The position numbers and the translations under genes were made by a program. From NCBI RefSeq assembly GCF_900102795.1, contig NZ_FMWG01000003.1, forward strand, positions 1 to 64,000: 64,000 nucleotides of DNA, read 5' to 3'. Shown here piece by piece: positions 1 through 8,607 of this stretch. Below the pieces are notes generated by a model. It searched no databases. It was not told the DNA's origin and saw nothing but the letters and a program-made list of their open reading frames with translations. Origin of the DNA: Epibacterium ulvae. GTDB lineage: Bacteria; Pseudomonadota; Alphaproteobacteria; Rhodobacterales; Rhodobacteraceae. The stretch's first letter is position 1. Each line of letters starts with the position of its first letter.

Positions 1-499
1 TATGGGAACCAAGCAACTGAAGGAACTAAAGGGGCTTCAGAAAGAGAATGATCGGCTGCGTCGAGCCGTGTCGGACCTGACGCTGGACAAGCTCATTCTT
101 TCGGAAGCTGCACGGGAAAACGACTGAGCCCTTCGCGTCGTCGTGCCTGTATCGAGCATGTTTGTAGCCAGTTCAGGGTATCGGAGCGGCGAGCCTGTCG
201 TGTTCTGGGACAGCACCGGTCCACATAACGTCGTGCCGGTTGGCCGTGCTGACGAGGGGCGTCTAGTGGCTGATATGATCGAACTGGCTCGCCAGTATGG
301 TCGGTATGGCTACCGCCGTATGCCAGCTTTGCTCAGAGACGCCGGATGGCTTGTGAACGACAAGCGTGTCGAACGTCTGTGGCGGCGTGAAGGGCTCAAA
401 GTGCCAATGAAGCAGCCGAAGAAAGGGAGGCTCTGGCTCAACGATGGCTCGTGTGTTCGTTTGCGACCGGAGTACCGCAACCATGTATGGTCGTGTGAC

Positions 500-542
500 C
501 CTCGCCATTGTCGCTCGAGCCAACGGCGCTATCAATGGCTCG
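500..542. repeat. palindromic insert 1 in the relic transposase
   Basis: Compared with the usual IS3 orfB reading (WSYDF-VHHRTDDG), about 43 bases replace one codon and shift the frame. The insert carries a 7-base inverted repeat, GCCATTG / CAATGGC, and a 29-base stretch nearly identical to insert 3 (starts CTCGCCATTGTCGCTCG). The boundaries are inferred from where the conserved transposase reading stops and resumes. Confidence 0.55.
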
Positions 543-614
543 ATGCATCATCGAACCGATGACGGGAAAGCGTTCCGAACGCTCAATATCTTGGATGAAC
601 ACAGCCGGGAATGC

Positions 615-666
615 CCCTCTCTCGGCAGATTTGGCTTTGCCAAATCGCCTGCCGGGCAACGGGTCG
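615..666. repeat. palindromic insert 2 in the relic transposase
   Basis: About 52 bases interrupt the conserved reading HSREC-(LA)-IRVKRQLNSTEV. The insert holds a strong hairpin, GATTTGGC / GCCAAATC, extended by flanking CGGCA / CTGCCG. It differs in sequence from inserts 1 and 3 but is similar in size and palindromic character. Confidence 0.5.
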
Positions 667-771
667 ATCCGGGTGAAACGGCAGCTGAACTCGACAGAGG
701 TTATCGATGCGCTGACGGACTTGTTTATCTTGCGCGGCGTTCCTGCTTTCAGTCGGTCGGACAACGGCCCG

Positions 772-810
772 CTCGCTATTGTCGCTCGGACCAATGGCGC
801 ACAAGCTGGC
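772..810. repeat. palindromic insert 3 in the relic transposase
   Basis: Thirty-nine bases replace the glutamate codon of RSDNGPEF and keep the frame, adding 12 residues net. The first 29 bases match insert 1 apart from a few transitions; both would encode LAIVAR-(A/T)-NGA. The ends CGCTATTG / CAATGGCG can pair with one wobble. Confidence 0.55.
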
Positions 811-886
811 TTCATTGCTCAGGCCGTCCGCGATTGGATTGCAGCGGTCGGCGCTAAGACCGCCTACATTGAGCCGGTAACGAGGC

Positions 887-1996
887 TGGACCTGTTGCGT
901 TTTAGTGTCGCCCCAAGTGCTCGTTTAGGCGACTTTCTTCTCGAAAGCGACTGGGCTTCTCCATCCCAATGCTGAGTGGTGCCGGCGTGGATTTTAGAAC
1001 CCGTTTATGTAGTTGAAGATTGCCATCTCCGCTGCCCGTCGCGTTGGCCAGGACTGCCTCCAGATCAGTTCGGCCTTGATCGTTTTGAAGAACGTCTCGA
1101 CGGCAGAGTTGTCATAACAATTTCCCTTGCCGCGCATCGATACCCTGAAGCCGTGCTGGCGCAGGAGTTTGAGATAATCATGGGAGCAGTATTGGCTTCC
1201 ACGATCCGTATGATGGATGCAGCCCTTGGGCGGCTGTCGCAACGCGACCGCCATCTTCAACGCACGGATCGCCAGGTCGCGTTTCATGCGATTGCTCACG
1301 GCCCAGCCGATCACCCGCCGCGGAATGCAGGTCAAGGATCACGGCAAGGTAGAGCCATCCTTCTCGGGTCCACACATAGCTTATGTCACCGGCCCACTTC
1401 TGGTTCGGCTGATCCGAACGGAAGTCCTGGTTCAACAGGCTCGGCGCGATGTTGAAGGCGTGGTTGCTGTCGGTCGTTACCTTGTATTTCTTCGATCTCT
1501 CAACCCGTATTCCATTTTCCCGCATCAAACGCCCCGCCCGACGGTGGCCGACGTTCAGGCCAAGCTCCTTCAGCTCTTCGGTCATTCTGGGACGGCCATA
1601 GCTGCCCAAGCTGAGCCGGGATTGCTCCTTGATGTGGGCTAGAACAACCATGTCGGCCCGCTGTCTTTGGCGCGCGAAGAAGGCTGTGGCCTTTTTTAGG
1701 ATGTCCCTCTCCTCCTTGCGAATACGGTTCTCACGACGAAGCCGTTCATTCTCACGGGCAAGGACAAGGTCCTTGTCCGAAACCACATCCGTATGGCGAT
1801 GAGCCGTAACCCATTTGTTCAGCGTCGATAAGCCTACACCCAAATCCGATGCAACTTGCTTGCGTGTCAGACCGCTGGTCAGTGCAATCCGCACCGCATC
1901 AGCGCGGAATTCGTCCGTCCGTTTCGTTCCCATAGTTCGTCTCCTTTGCTGCAATAAATGCTATCAAAGGAGCGGCATCAAACCGCGACAGGTCCA
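887..1996 (-). mobile_element. degenerate IS3-family insertion sequence with terminal repeats
   Basis: The left end reads TGGACCTGTTGCGTTTT and the complement of the right end reads TGGACCTGTCGCGGTTT, so the termini are imperfect inverted repeats. The base triplet GGC flanks both sides (884-886 and 1997-1999), a 3-base target duplication typical of IS3 elements. At about 1110 bp it is shorter than usual, which matches an internal deletion in its transposase. It interrupts, or abuts, the older relic at 1-886. Confidence 0.8.
925..1933 (-). pseudogene. IS3-family transposase, inactivated
   Basis: The start at 1933 follows a GGAGA ribosome site. An HTH orfA (RTDEFRADAVRIALTSGLT, leucine-rich coiled coil) runs to DILKKATAFFA. 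It then jumps in frame into the middle of orfB, so roughly 45 residues at the orfA/orfB junction are missing. A frameshift follows AVILDLHS near 1330. The catalytic parts IHHTDRGSQYCS and GNCYDNSAVETFFKTIKAEL persist in another frame. A nonsense codon after NYINGF at 994-996 precedes the recognisable end NPRRHHSALGWRSPVAFE. Four independent lesions make this a clear pseudogene. Confidence 0.85.
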
Positions 1997-2664
1997 GGCT
2001 TTACTTTTCAGAGGGGCGAGCTATCGGATTTAGTGCATCTGAGATGACAGAACATAGCCGGACAGCCAACGGGAGCGCCATGTGCTTAGATCGTGACTGG
2101 GTTGGATGTTCTGAGTACATGTCCCGGAATGAAGCAAGGTTGATGCATGAAAATGGGTATAAATTTTACAACATAAATAGCTCTGAAACGGCATCACTGA
2201 ATAGTTTTAAATCAAAGCTTCGGCCCTACGAAAGAATTCGTCTAAGGACTTTTCGGTTGGCAGGCGCGTGACCAAATCAAAGGAAGTATGTCTACAATGT
2301 CTTCAGGTTCGGTCCTTCAGGTCACCCGAAGCATTTTGTAGATTGGGCTCTTTGCAGCCGAATGCTCGCGTTGTACTGCCGGTCCAGCGGGGTGAGTGAG
2401 ACCGGCCATTCGCCATTCTCATCAACAACATGAATTTACAGCGTCTCTCGCGAGGTGCGGCCGTTCGATGCGAATGAACGAATGTTTAGGATTTAGACGG
2501 CGAAAGTTGAGTGTGAGCCCAAATTGACTGATGCTGCAAGGCGAGCGAGCGACCGTAATTTCCGGAAAGCGTACATCGCGGAGCGGTGTTGATCGCTAAA
2601 GTAGAAAAATTTGGATCTAAAGCGAGAAAACAGCTCTAAAGTCGCTTTGCAAAAACAAAGCCAA
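1997..2664. other. intergenic stretch, no supported gene
   Basis: A 75-codon frame at 2044-2271 (plus) and a 67-codon frame at 2493-2696 (minus) are open, but neither shows a family motif, a good ribosome site or convincing composition. The 3' part of the relic transposase at 1-886 is not found here. The stretch is probably decayed DNA between the IS elements and the next operon. Confidence 0.5.
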
Positions 2665-3213
2665 TCAACTCCCGAACGAACCTGATCTGCTGCCAAATCC
2701 GTTTCGTGAAGCTACTGTGGTGCGCGTCTGAATCTTTGGTACGGCGCGGGGCGCATCTGCATTGAATTTCTTGCGCTCAGACGAACTGTATCTCACCGAT
2801 CTCCCAGAACCGAAATGGATGTAACTGCCACCGGTCATATAGTAACTACGACGTTTCCTATCAGAATAAACCGGGCGCACGGCGTCGCTAAGCGCCATGT
2901 TCGCCAAGGATCCTGCAATCAGGTAACCATAGGGGCGCGGCGAGGCATAGTTCAGGTCGCTTTCACATTGCCCAAAACCGTGTTGATCTTCGCATAGGTT
3001 TCGCGTGGCGTACCGGGGCGCGGTGCTTTTGTGAATTTCCTCGCCCTTGGTAAAAAGCGGGGCGCAATCCGCGTCAGGGACAAAATCACCTTGAATACAT
3101 TGGGCCTCGGATGTGTACACTTCCCCTTCGCTGTCCGGCGCGGGATCACAGGCGCTGAGGCTCACCGCAGCCCCTGCCATGGCGACCAGAGTGACCGATT
3201 TTGAACGTTTCAT
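2665..3213 (-). CDS. DUF1190 (YgiB/YjfM-like) lipoprotein
   Basis: The protein has 182 residues with a lipoprotein signal: basic MKRSKS, a hydrophobic stretch, then lipobox LSAC with the lipidated Cys at residue 22. The middle is Cys- and Tyr-rich (YTSEAQCIQ, NLCEDQHGFGQCES), as in DUF1190 members such as E. coli YgiB and YjfM. The C-terminus is low-complexity, rich in Ser, Arg and Gly. It is the last gene of the minus-strand arm of a yjf-type module and starts 10 bases after the DUF350 gene. It probably sits in the envelope; its biochemical role is unknown. The family call rests on the Cys pattern plus gene order. Confidence 0.75.
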   Translation of the reverse strand: MKRSKSVTLVAMAGAAVSLSACDPAPDSEGEVYTSEAQCIQGDFVPDADCAPLFTKGEEIHKSTAPRYATRNLCEDQHGFGQCESDLNYASPRPYGYLIAGSLANMALSDAVRPVYSDRKRRSYYMTGGSYIHFGSGRSVRYSSSERKKFNADAPRAVPKIQTRTTVASRNGFGSRSGSFGS

Positions 3214-3223
3214 GTCAGCCTCC

Positions 3224-3634
3224 TCAATAAGTCATGCAAGCTGCATTAAGCAGCCCTACAGTGATAGACAAACCCGCCAGTTTGGTGCTGACAGCCATTT
3301 CGCCGCGTGAGATGCGTTCGGCAACCAGCGGATAGAAGCGACGGAAGATTTGATACACAAGAAGCTGAGCAATACCTGCAATAGCGCCCCACAACAGAAA
3401 ATCGATAAAACTGACGGAGTTTGCCGTGGCACTGGCCAAGGGCAATGCAAAGCCGACAAAAGCCGCGCTGAACACCAGCGAGGCCGCGACATTGTTTTCG
3501 CGGATCTGGGTCACCTCATCGACCGGTGTCATGCGCATATAAAGCCACATGAACACCAGCAGCATGACGATGCTCGTCCCAAAGTAGATCAGGAAAGGCA
3601 CCACACCAGAAAGATAATAAAGAAGGTCGGTCAT
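3224..3634 (-). CDS. DUF350 (YjfL-like) integral membrane protein
   Basis: This 136-residue protein has four hydrophobic segments (about 8-32, 48-68, 75-97 and 112-134), with charged loops such as ISRGEMA between them. Length, topology and the pattern ITQIRENNVAASLVFSAAF fit the DUF350 family (E. coli YjfL), in which paired transmembrane helices repeat. It is expressed between the DUF2491 gene and the DUF1190 lipoprotein gene, the same order as yjfK-yjfL-yjfM. Function is not established; a role in a membrane complex of the module is inferred. Confidence 0.8.
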   Translation of the reverse strand: MTDLLYYLSGVVPFLIYFGTSIVMLLVFMWLYMRMTPVDEVTQIRENNVAASLVFSAAFVGFALPLASATANSVSFIDFLLWGAIAGIAQLLVYQIFRRFYPLVAERISRGEMAVSTKLAGLSITVGLLNAACMTY

Positions 3635-3671
3635 TGGAAATCAAAGCTCCTTTGGGCCTTGCGAAGAGGTG

Positions 3672-4322
3672 TCAGGTCAACAGACTGTGTTGCGGCAGGC
3701 TGCGGCCAATCATGAAAGAAACGGCACGCTCACCATTTTCGGGCTCTTCCATATTGACTAACAGCATGTCGTCACGCCCATCAGATGCGATGCGCGCAAA
3801 CAGCATGGCGGATTGGAAAATACGGGTCGGGTCGGATTGATCACGGGCCTCGCGCACATCTTCCCAATAGGTCACAGGAGCCTGGGCGGCAGGGCTGTCG
3901 TTGAACCATGCGCGTTCAAATTCAACAGTGCCGGTATCTGTGTGCAAGGGGTACTGCGGCTGGCGTAGGCGGCTCAGGTGATCTTTCCAAGCTTTATCAC
4001 TGGTTGGGTATTGAACGTCATGAAAATACCACAGCATCAACTCGTCCACGCGGGTATCGGCATGACCGTCGCCGCCTTGCACCTGCAGCAGAAACCGGTC
4101 GTCATCCGGGTAAAACCGGTGCAGGAAAGACTGCTCGCCCAGATCACAGGCGCCTTGCGCGGTCACCATCAGATCCGTCTCAGGACCGACAAACAGACTG
4201 TCATCGGGAAGCAGGCGAAATTCCATTGTGTCCAACCGGATCACACGGCCAATGGTCAGGCCCAGAACCTCGGGGGTGGCGGGGGCTTTGTCGCGTTTAA
4301 GCCACGATCGAAACATCTCCAC
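3672..4322 (-). CDS. DUF2491 (YjfK-like) cytosolic protein
   Basis: This is a 216-residue soluble protein with no signal or membrane segment. It resembles the DUF2491 family (E. coli YjfK): after a variable N-terminus come LGLTIGRVIRLDTMEF, a central acidic YPDDDRFLLQVQGG and a C-terminal block ending in ERAVSFMIGRSL. Its start overlaps the end of the upstream channel gene by 26 bases, suggesting translational coupling. It is encoded between the ion channel and DUF350. Function is unknown; conserved neighbourhood links it to the PspA/ATP-grasp system next door. Confidence 0.75.
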   Translation of the reverse strand: MEMFRSWLKRDKAPATPEVLGLTIGRVIRLDTMEFRLLPDDSLFVGPETDLMVTAQGACDLGEQSFLHRFYPDDDRFLLQVQGGDGHADTRVDELMLWYFHDVQYPTSDKAWKDHLSRLRQPQYPLHTDTGTVEFERAWFNDSPAAQAPVTYWEDVREARDQSDPTRIFQSAMLFARIASDGRDDMLLVNMEEPENGERAVSFMIGRSLPQHSLLT

Positions 4323-5346
4323 CTCCTGCGGCTGTCTGTATCACCTTGGCCGTCATCCGGGCTTTGGAAAGGTAATAAAACGCGCCACCCGCCCGCAGAA
4401 GTTCGGGATAGGGGCAGAAAGAATAGTCGCTTTCATCGGGTTGCGAGACCGCAATGAGGGTTGCATCTAGCGTCGTCAGCGCCTGCTGCAAGGTCGCAAC
4501 CTCCAGCGGGTTCTGGGTTTGTGCCGAATAGATAGTCACCCCAACATTGGCGGCGGAGAGGGCCATCAGGATCTGCCCGGCTCCGGGATCTTGCGCGGCA
4601 CGCACCAGCGCCTCGCTGGTGTTTGCGACCACGGTTTCCACGCCCGCAATCCGCGCCGCACGGTGTGCCGTGTCCCGGTCTTCAAAAAATGCCGCTACAT
4701 GGACGCTTTCGTTTAACTCGCGAATGGCAAGGCAGGTGTTAAATGTTTCTGCGTCGCTGCCTGCGCACACAAGTGCCTTCTGTGCCTTGGGGATCCCGGC
4801 ACGTTTCAGCGGTGCGAGCGCATCCAGCCGGTCCGATTTCACCAGATAGACCCCTTCCGGCACATCTGCGTCCGCCACCTTGGTCAGCAGAACGATTTTG
4901 TCGTCCCCATCGTCGCCGGCCACGAGGTTTTCGACCATCAGCGGTGTTTGTTCGCGATGATAGCCGACTATGACAGTCGCACCGATCATCCGTTCATAGT
5001 TGCCATGCCCGTCGGCCATGCGCCTAATCCTTTCGATCATCGACCCGGCCAGTCGTCCAAGCGCTGCCGAGAAAATCAACAAGGCTCCAGGAAAGAACCA
5101 GAAAGCCGCAACCAGTTTGCCTGCGTTTGTCTGCGGCGAGAAATCCCCGTACCCCACCGTCGACGCGGTGGTCGCCGCGAAATAGACATAGGTCACGAAA
5201 TTAGCTGTCAAGGCTGTTTCCCCAGCCAGCCAGAAGAACCCCCACGACAAAGTAAAAAAGGCCAAGCACAGGAGCACCAATATCCAAACGCTCAGCTCAA
5301 GCAGCTCGTGGTAGAGTTTGAAAAACAGCCTAGACAATACCGGCAA
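4297..5346 (-). CDS. two-TM potassium-type ion channel with C-terminal TrkA-N/RCK domain
   Basis: The protein has 349 residues: a transmembrane helix at about 17-40, pore loop with selectivity filter TVGYGD at 63-68, a second helix at 78-98, then a cytosolic Rossmann-like RCK domain from about 120 (ATVIVGYHREQTPLMVENL). The usual Gly-rich nucleotide motif is altered to GYHREQ, so ligand specificity may differ. It is the first gene of the minus-strand arm of the yjf-type module and is divergent from the DUF2170 gene, with 180 bases between them. The channel is not part of the E. coli yjf operon. It may sense or dissipate membrane potential; this is inference. Confidence 0.85.
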   Translation of the reverse strand: MPVLSRLFFKLYHELLELSVWILVLLCLAFFTLSWGFFWLAGETALTANFVTYVYFAATTASTVGYGDFSPQTNAGKLVAAFWFFPGALLIFSAALGRLAGSMIERIRRMADGHGNYERMIGATVIVGYHREQTPLMVENLVAGDDGDDKIVLLTKVADADVPEGVYLVKSDRLDALAPLKRAGIPKAQKALVCAGSDAETFNTCLAIRELNESVHVAAFFEDRDTAHRAARIAGVETVVANTSEALVRAAQDPGAGQILMALSAANVGVTIYSAQTQNPLEVATLQQALTTLDATLIAVSQPDESDYSFCPYPELLRAGGAFYYLSKARMTAKVIQTAAGGGDVSIVA

Positions 5347-5526
5347 AATGCACTTCCAAATAATCTAACAGCCTGGAAAAAGACTGGTTTTCGACGAACT
5401 TGCCATAAGGGGATTGCCGTTTCAACACTTGAATTGGACGCGTAGTGTGGCTAGCTGTTCTGGCATATTGCCACGCGCATTTGAGCCAGCCGTTTGGGCC
5501 GACGAATATGGAGACAAGAGGATAAT

Positions 5527-5955
5527 ATGACGCAGACTTGGACAGTCGACTCGCTGATGGGCGCGCTTCAGGCGGCCGACGGCTTTGAATGCACCCGATC
5601 AGAAACAGCCCCGGATGTTCTTGTGGCCACCGTTGAGGCCGAAGGGGATTTCCCGATCCATGTGTCCATTGGCTCCGGGCAGATCCTGTCCGCTGCGATC
5701 CTGTGGCCCCGCGACATGCAGGATGACTCGGAAGCGTTTGAAGCCATGATGCTGTGCTCTCACAAGGTTCTGCTGCCCCTATCGGCACTGTCCGTCGACA
5801 CTATTGACGGCCGTGAATATTACGAGCTGTTTGGCAGCATCGCCCAAGGCAGCAGCCTTGATGATATTCTCACCGAAATAACCACACTTGCCCAAAACGC
5901 GCTGGAACTGGCGCGTGAACTCGGCCCCAAATCCTTATCGGGAGATGCACAATGA
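5527..5955 (+). CDS. DUF2170 (YjfI-like) protein
   Basis: This soluble acidic protein of 142 residues starts at the ATG at 5527, which follows an AGAGGA ribosome site; an in-frame ATG at 5494 lacks one. The pattern of an N-terminal DSLMGAL helix, the stretch FPIHVSIGSGQILSAAIL and a C-terminal helix ITTLAQNALELARELG matches DUF2170 (E. coli YjfI), which sits directly upstream of a PspA-like gene. The ATG of the pspA-like gene overlaps its last codons. It may regulate or bind the PspA homologue; this is inferred from constant adjacency. Confidence 0.8.
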   Translation: MTQTWTVDSLMGALQAADGFECTRSETAPDVLVATVEAEGDFPIHVSIGSGQILSAAILWPRDMQDDSEAFEAMMLCSHKVLLPLSALSVDTIDGREYYELFGSIAQGSSLDDILTEITTLAQNALELARELGPKSLSGDAQ

Positions 5956-6623
5956 GTGTCTGGAGCAAACTGGTCACCGCCTTCAAAGGCAAAGCAAACT
6001 CTGCTGCCGAGGCCGCAGTGGACTCAAATCTGATGACCATTCTCGATCAGGAAATGCGCGAAGCAAAGCAGGCCATTTCCAAGGCCCGTGACGAAAAATC
6101 CCGCATGTCGGCAAACCGGGTTCTGAAGGAAAAATCCGTGGCGGAGCTGATGTCCGAGATCGAGCGCCGCACCGAGGCAGCCCGTAAGGCCAAGGGGCAG
6201 GGCGACGAAGCCCTCGCGGTTGAAATCATCGAAAGCGTTCTGAAACTGCGTGACAAAGCCGAAAGCGAACAAGCGCTTGCGGACCAGTATCGTCAGACCG
6301 AGGACGGGATGGATCAGGCCCTGCGCCAATCGCAGACGCGGGTTGAGACCCTGCAGCGGAAAATCGAAACGGCTAAGGCAAACGAGGCACTGATTGCCGC
6401 GCAGAAGGCCTCTTCGATCAATACCAACAGTTCTGACACAAAGCTCGCCAACGCCATGGACAGCCTCGAACGGCTAGAACAACGTCAGGCGCATCAGCAG
6501 GCCATGCTGCAAGCCGCAGACGAAGAGACCCGTCAGCTGGACGGCAGCGACCTAGAAGACAAGATCAAGGCGCTGGAAAACCCCAACCGGAATGATGTGC
6601 AAGCCATTTTGTCCAAACTCTGA
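5952..6623 (+). CDS. PspA/IM30-family protein (YjfJ-like)
   Basis: The 223 residues are almost entirely helical coiled coil, as in PspA/Vipp1/IM30 proteins that bind and remodel stressed inner membranes. The N-terminal amphipathic region (MSVWSKLVTAFKGKAN) and long heptad helices (LDQEMREAKQAISKARDEKS and onward) are evident. It starts four bases before the DUF2170 stop. Upstream lies the DUF2170 gene, downstream the ATP-grasp gene after 9 bases. No pspB/C/F genes are nearby, so regulation differs from the classic psp operon. An ESCRT-III-like role at the membrane in this module is a fair inference. Confidence 0.85.
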   Translation: MSVWSKLVTAFKGKANSAAEAAVDSNLMTILDQEMREAKQAISKARDEKSRMSANRVLKEKSVAELMSEIERRTEAARKAKGQGDEALAVEIIESVLKLRDKAESEQALADQYRQTEDGMDQALRQSQTRVETLQRKIETAKANEALIAAQKASSINTNSSDTKLANAMDSLERLEQRQAHQQAMLQAADEETRQLDGSDLEDKIKALENPNRNDVQAILSKL

Positions 6624-6632
6624 CCCGTCCGT

Positions 6633-7796
6633 ATGAAACGTATCTTTCTGCCGGAGCGGCCGGACTGGAAACAGCAGGCCGAAGCCTTGGGCTTCGGCTT
6701 TCATAGCATGTATGGTGCCCCCTATTGGGATGAAAGCCGAGCCTATGCGTTCACCCTCAGAGAGATCGAGGACAACTTAGAAGATCCAAGCGAAGCCCTA
6801 TGGAAGATGTGCCTGGAGCTCGTTGGGCATGTTGTTGCGGATCCTGCGCTTATGTCTCGCATGTCCATTCCCGAAGCCTATCACGACTGGATTACAGAAA
6901 GTTGGCGTCGCGGAGATCCGTCGCTTTATGGCCGGTTTGACTTTCACTACGATGGCACCGGCCCGGCAAAAATGCTAGAGTTCAATGCTGATACACCCAC
7001 GGCCCTTTACGAAACCGGGTTCTTCCAGTGGCTGTGGCTAGAGCAGCAAATTCAGGCCGGTGTTCTGCCCGCAGACGCAGATCAGTTCAACGCCGTACAG
7101 GACCAGTTGATTGCACGCTTTCAGGCCCTATTTTCGCCCGGTTGCGACCTGCATTTTGCGTGCGTCAAAGGCAACGATGAAGAGCGCGCCACCGTACAAT
7201 ATCTTCAGGACTGCGCTCAGCAGGCCGATTTGCACCCTCACTTTGTCGCGGTCGAAGACATCGGTGTCGATGGCAAAGGGCAATTTGCCGACACTAACAA
7301 TGTGCTGATCCAATCTCTTTTCAAACTGTACCCTTGGGAGGACATGCTGCGGGAACGTTTTGCCGTTCACCTACCGACCGCAGAGATGCAGTTTCTTGAG
7401 CCCCCCTGGAAAGCGATTTTGTCCAACAAAGCGTGTTTGCCGCTTTTGTGGGACATGTTTCCCGGGCACCCGAACCTGTTGCCCAGTTGGTTCGAAGAGG
7501 ACGCCCCGACCGTCGCTCTGGAAGCCCCCCATGTGGTGAAGCCTTTCTTCAGCCGCGAGGGGGCAAATATCAGCCTGCGTGGAATTTCAGATGGCGACGT
7601 GACCACGGGTGGGCACTACGGGGCCGAAGGTCGGATTGTCCAGGCTTACACCCCGGCGGCAACGTTCGAAGACGATCACGCGATGATAGGATCATGGATT
7701 GTCGGAGACGTTGCCTGCGGAATTTGCATCCGGGAGGACAAAGCGTTGATCACACAGGATCTTTCACGTTTCGTACCTCATTTCATTGCGGAATAA
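6633..7796 (+). CDS. ATP-grasp ligase, glutathionylspermidine synthase-like (YjfC/YgiC family)
   Basis: At 387 residues the protein has the length of the stand-alone synthetase-like YjfC/YgiC proteins, not the bifunctional Gsp enzyme. Family features are FDFHYDGTGPAKMLEFNADTP near 110-130 and the C-terminal ATP-grasp piece KPFFSREGANISLRG with glycine-rich loops, then ILV-rich SWIVGDVACGICIRED. Known family chemistry is ATP-dependent amide bond formation between an acyl phosphate and an amine. The real substrate is unknown. It is the third gene of the plus arm, 9 bases after pspA-like. Together with DUF1190 and DUF350 it suggests covalent modification of an envelope component. Confidence 0.85.
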   Translation: MKRIFLPERPDWKQQAEALGFGFHSMYGAPYWDESRAYAFTLREIEDNLEDPSEALWKMCLELVGHVVADPALMSRMSIPEAYHDWITESWRRGDPSLYGRFDFHYDGTGPAKMLEFNADTPTALYETGFFQWLWLEQQIQAGVLPADADQFNAVQDQLIARFQALFSPGCDLHFACVKGNDEERATVQYLQDCAQQADLHPHFVAVEDIGVDGKGQFADTNNVLIQSLFKLYPWEDMLRERFAVHLPTAEMQFLEPPWKAILSNKACLPLLWDMFPGHPNLLPSWFEEDAPTVALEAPHVVKPFFSREGANISLRGISDGDVTTGGHYGAEGRIVQAYTPAATFEDDHAMIGSWIVGDVACGICIREDKALITQDLSRFVPHFIAE

Positions 7797-8607
7797 CGCA
7801 TTGTTTTTGAGGTCGCATAGACACCATCAACCACTGTCCGTTTGATGAACTCATTCTTGAAGCTGACAGGAACGTTTTGATTTGGAATGACAGTGGCCTC
7901 AGTGTCTGTTTAGGCATAACTGCAGTCATTTATAGTCTAATTATGAAGGGCAGCTTTGTCCGCGCCTGAGTTGTTGAAAAGGGCGCGGCGAAAGTACGAT
8001 CTCAAATCGAGGCTAGAGCAAATTCGTCAATGGCCGGTCTGATGTCTCACCGCCGCGTGCGCGAACAATTGCTGCGTCAGCAAAAGCCGAGTGTGCACGT
8101 GTCCAATTCGTCCGCAACCAAGTTTTACGTTCAGGCCACAGCGAAATTGCCGTTTGGTTTAGCGCTCCAAAACCGATTGGAATTGACCGCTATAGGTACC
8201 GTTTATGCCATAAATTGGCAATTATATGATGTGCGGCCTGAAATTTTAAAAATTTTTAAATCAAAATCAGTGCCTTACGGGTTGCTTGATTTGATGCAGA
8301 TCGTAGTCGGCACTGTTATGCTGTAATGATAGCAAAGTTTGGCACTTTTCCGGACTGCGGACCTTCGTCCCCTGCGCGGCGAAATCTGAATCTGGGCTTA
8401 GTCCGTGAATTCGATTTTCTCGCTGCGTGTGCACTCAGCACGAAAATCGCTGCTGATTCTCGGTACAACACGGCAGAGATCGCGGCCATTGGTTCCTCGC
8501 GCAGCGATAACTTCGATCGCAATTCACAGGCTGCAGACATTGCGGACGTTGGGGCTCTTCTTATGAATGACCGCACGCTCTTAACCGCTGCCGTTGGCAG
8601 CACATTT
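7797..8607. other. intergenic stretch, no supported gene
   Basis: Frames at 8030-8326 and 8326-8634 are open but have no ribosome site or family motif, and the second is open on both strands. The part 8326-8630 may be a decayed intergenic repeat; no second copy is visible in this window. An AT-rich patch lies near 8225-8270. Confidence 0.4.

Larger units (their letters stand above)
1..886 (+). pseudogene. IS3-family transposase relic (end of orfA plus broken orfB)
   Basis: The end of an IS3-type orfA (coiled-coil stretch and DLTLDKLIL motif, stop at 125-127) is followed by orfB pieces in several frames. Pieces recognisable from IS3 orfB are GRYGYRRMPALLRDAGW, RVERLWRREGLKVP, HHRTDDGKAFRTLNILDEHS and the catalytic-domain piece RSDNGP. 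A frameshift lies near 225 and three short palindromic inserts interrupt orfB. The second catalytic Asp region and the glutamate after DNGP are disrupted, and the C-terminus after TAYIEP is lost where a second element sits. The window start cuts the 5' end. No active product is expected. Confidence 0.85.

Noticed and set aside
2044-2271. 75-codon plus-strand frame after the IS elements
   Set aside because: No family resemblance and no ribosome site; kept only as part of the intergenic note.
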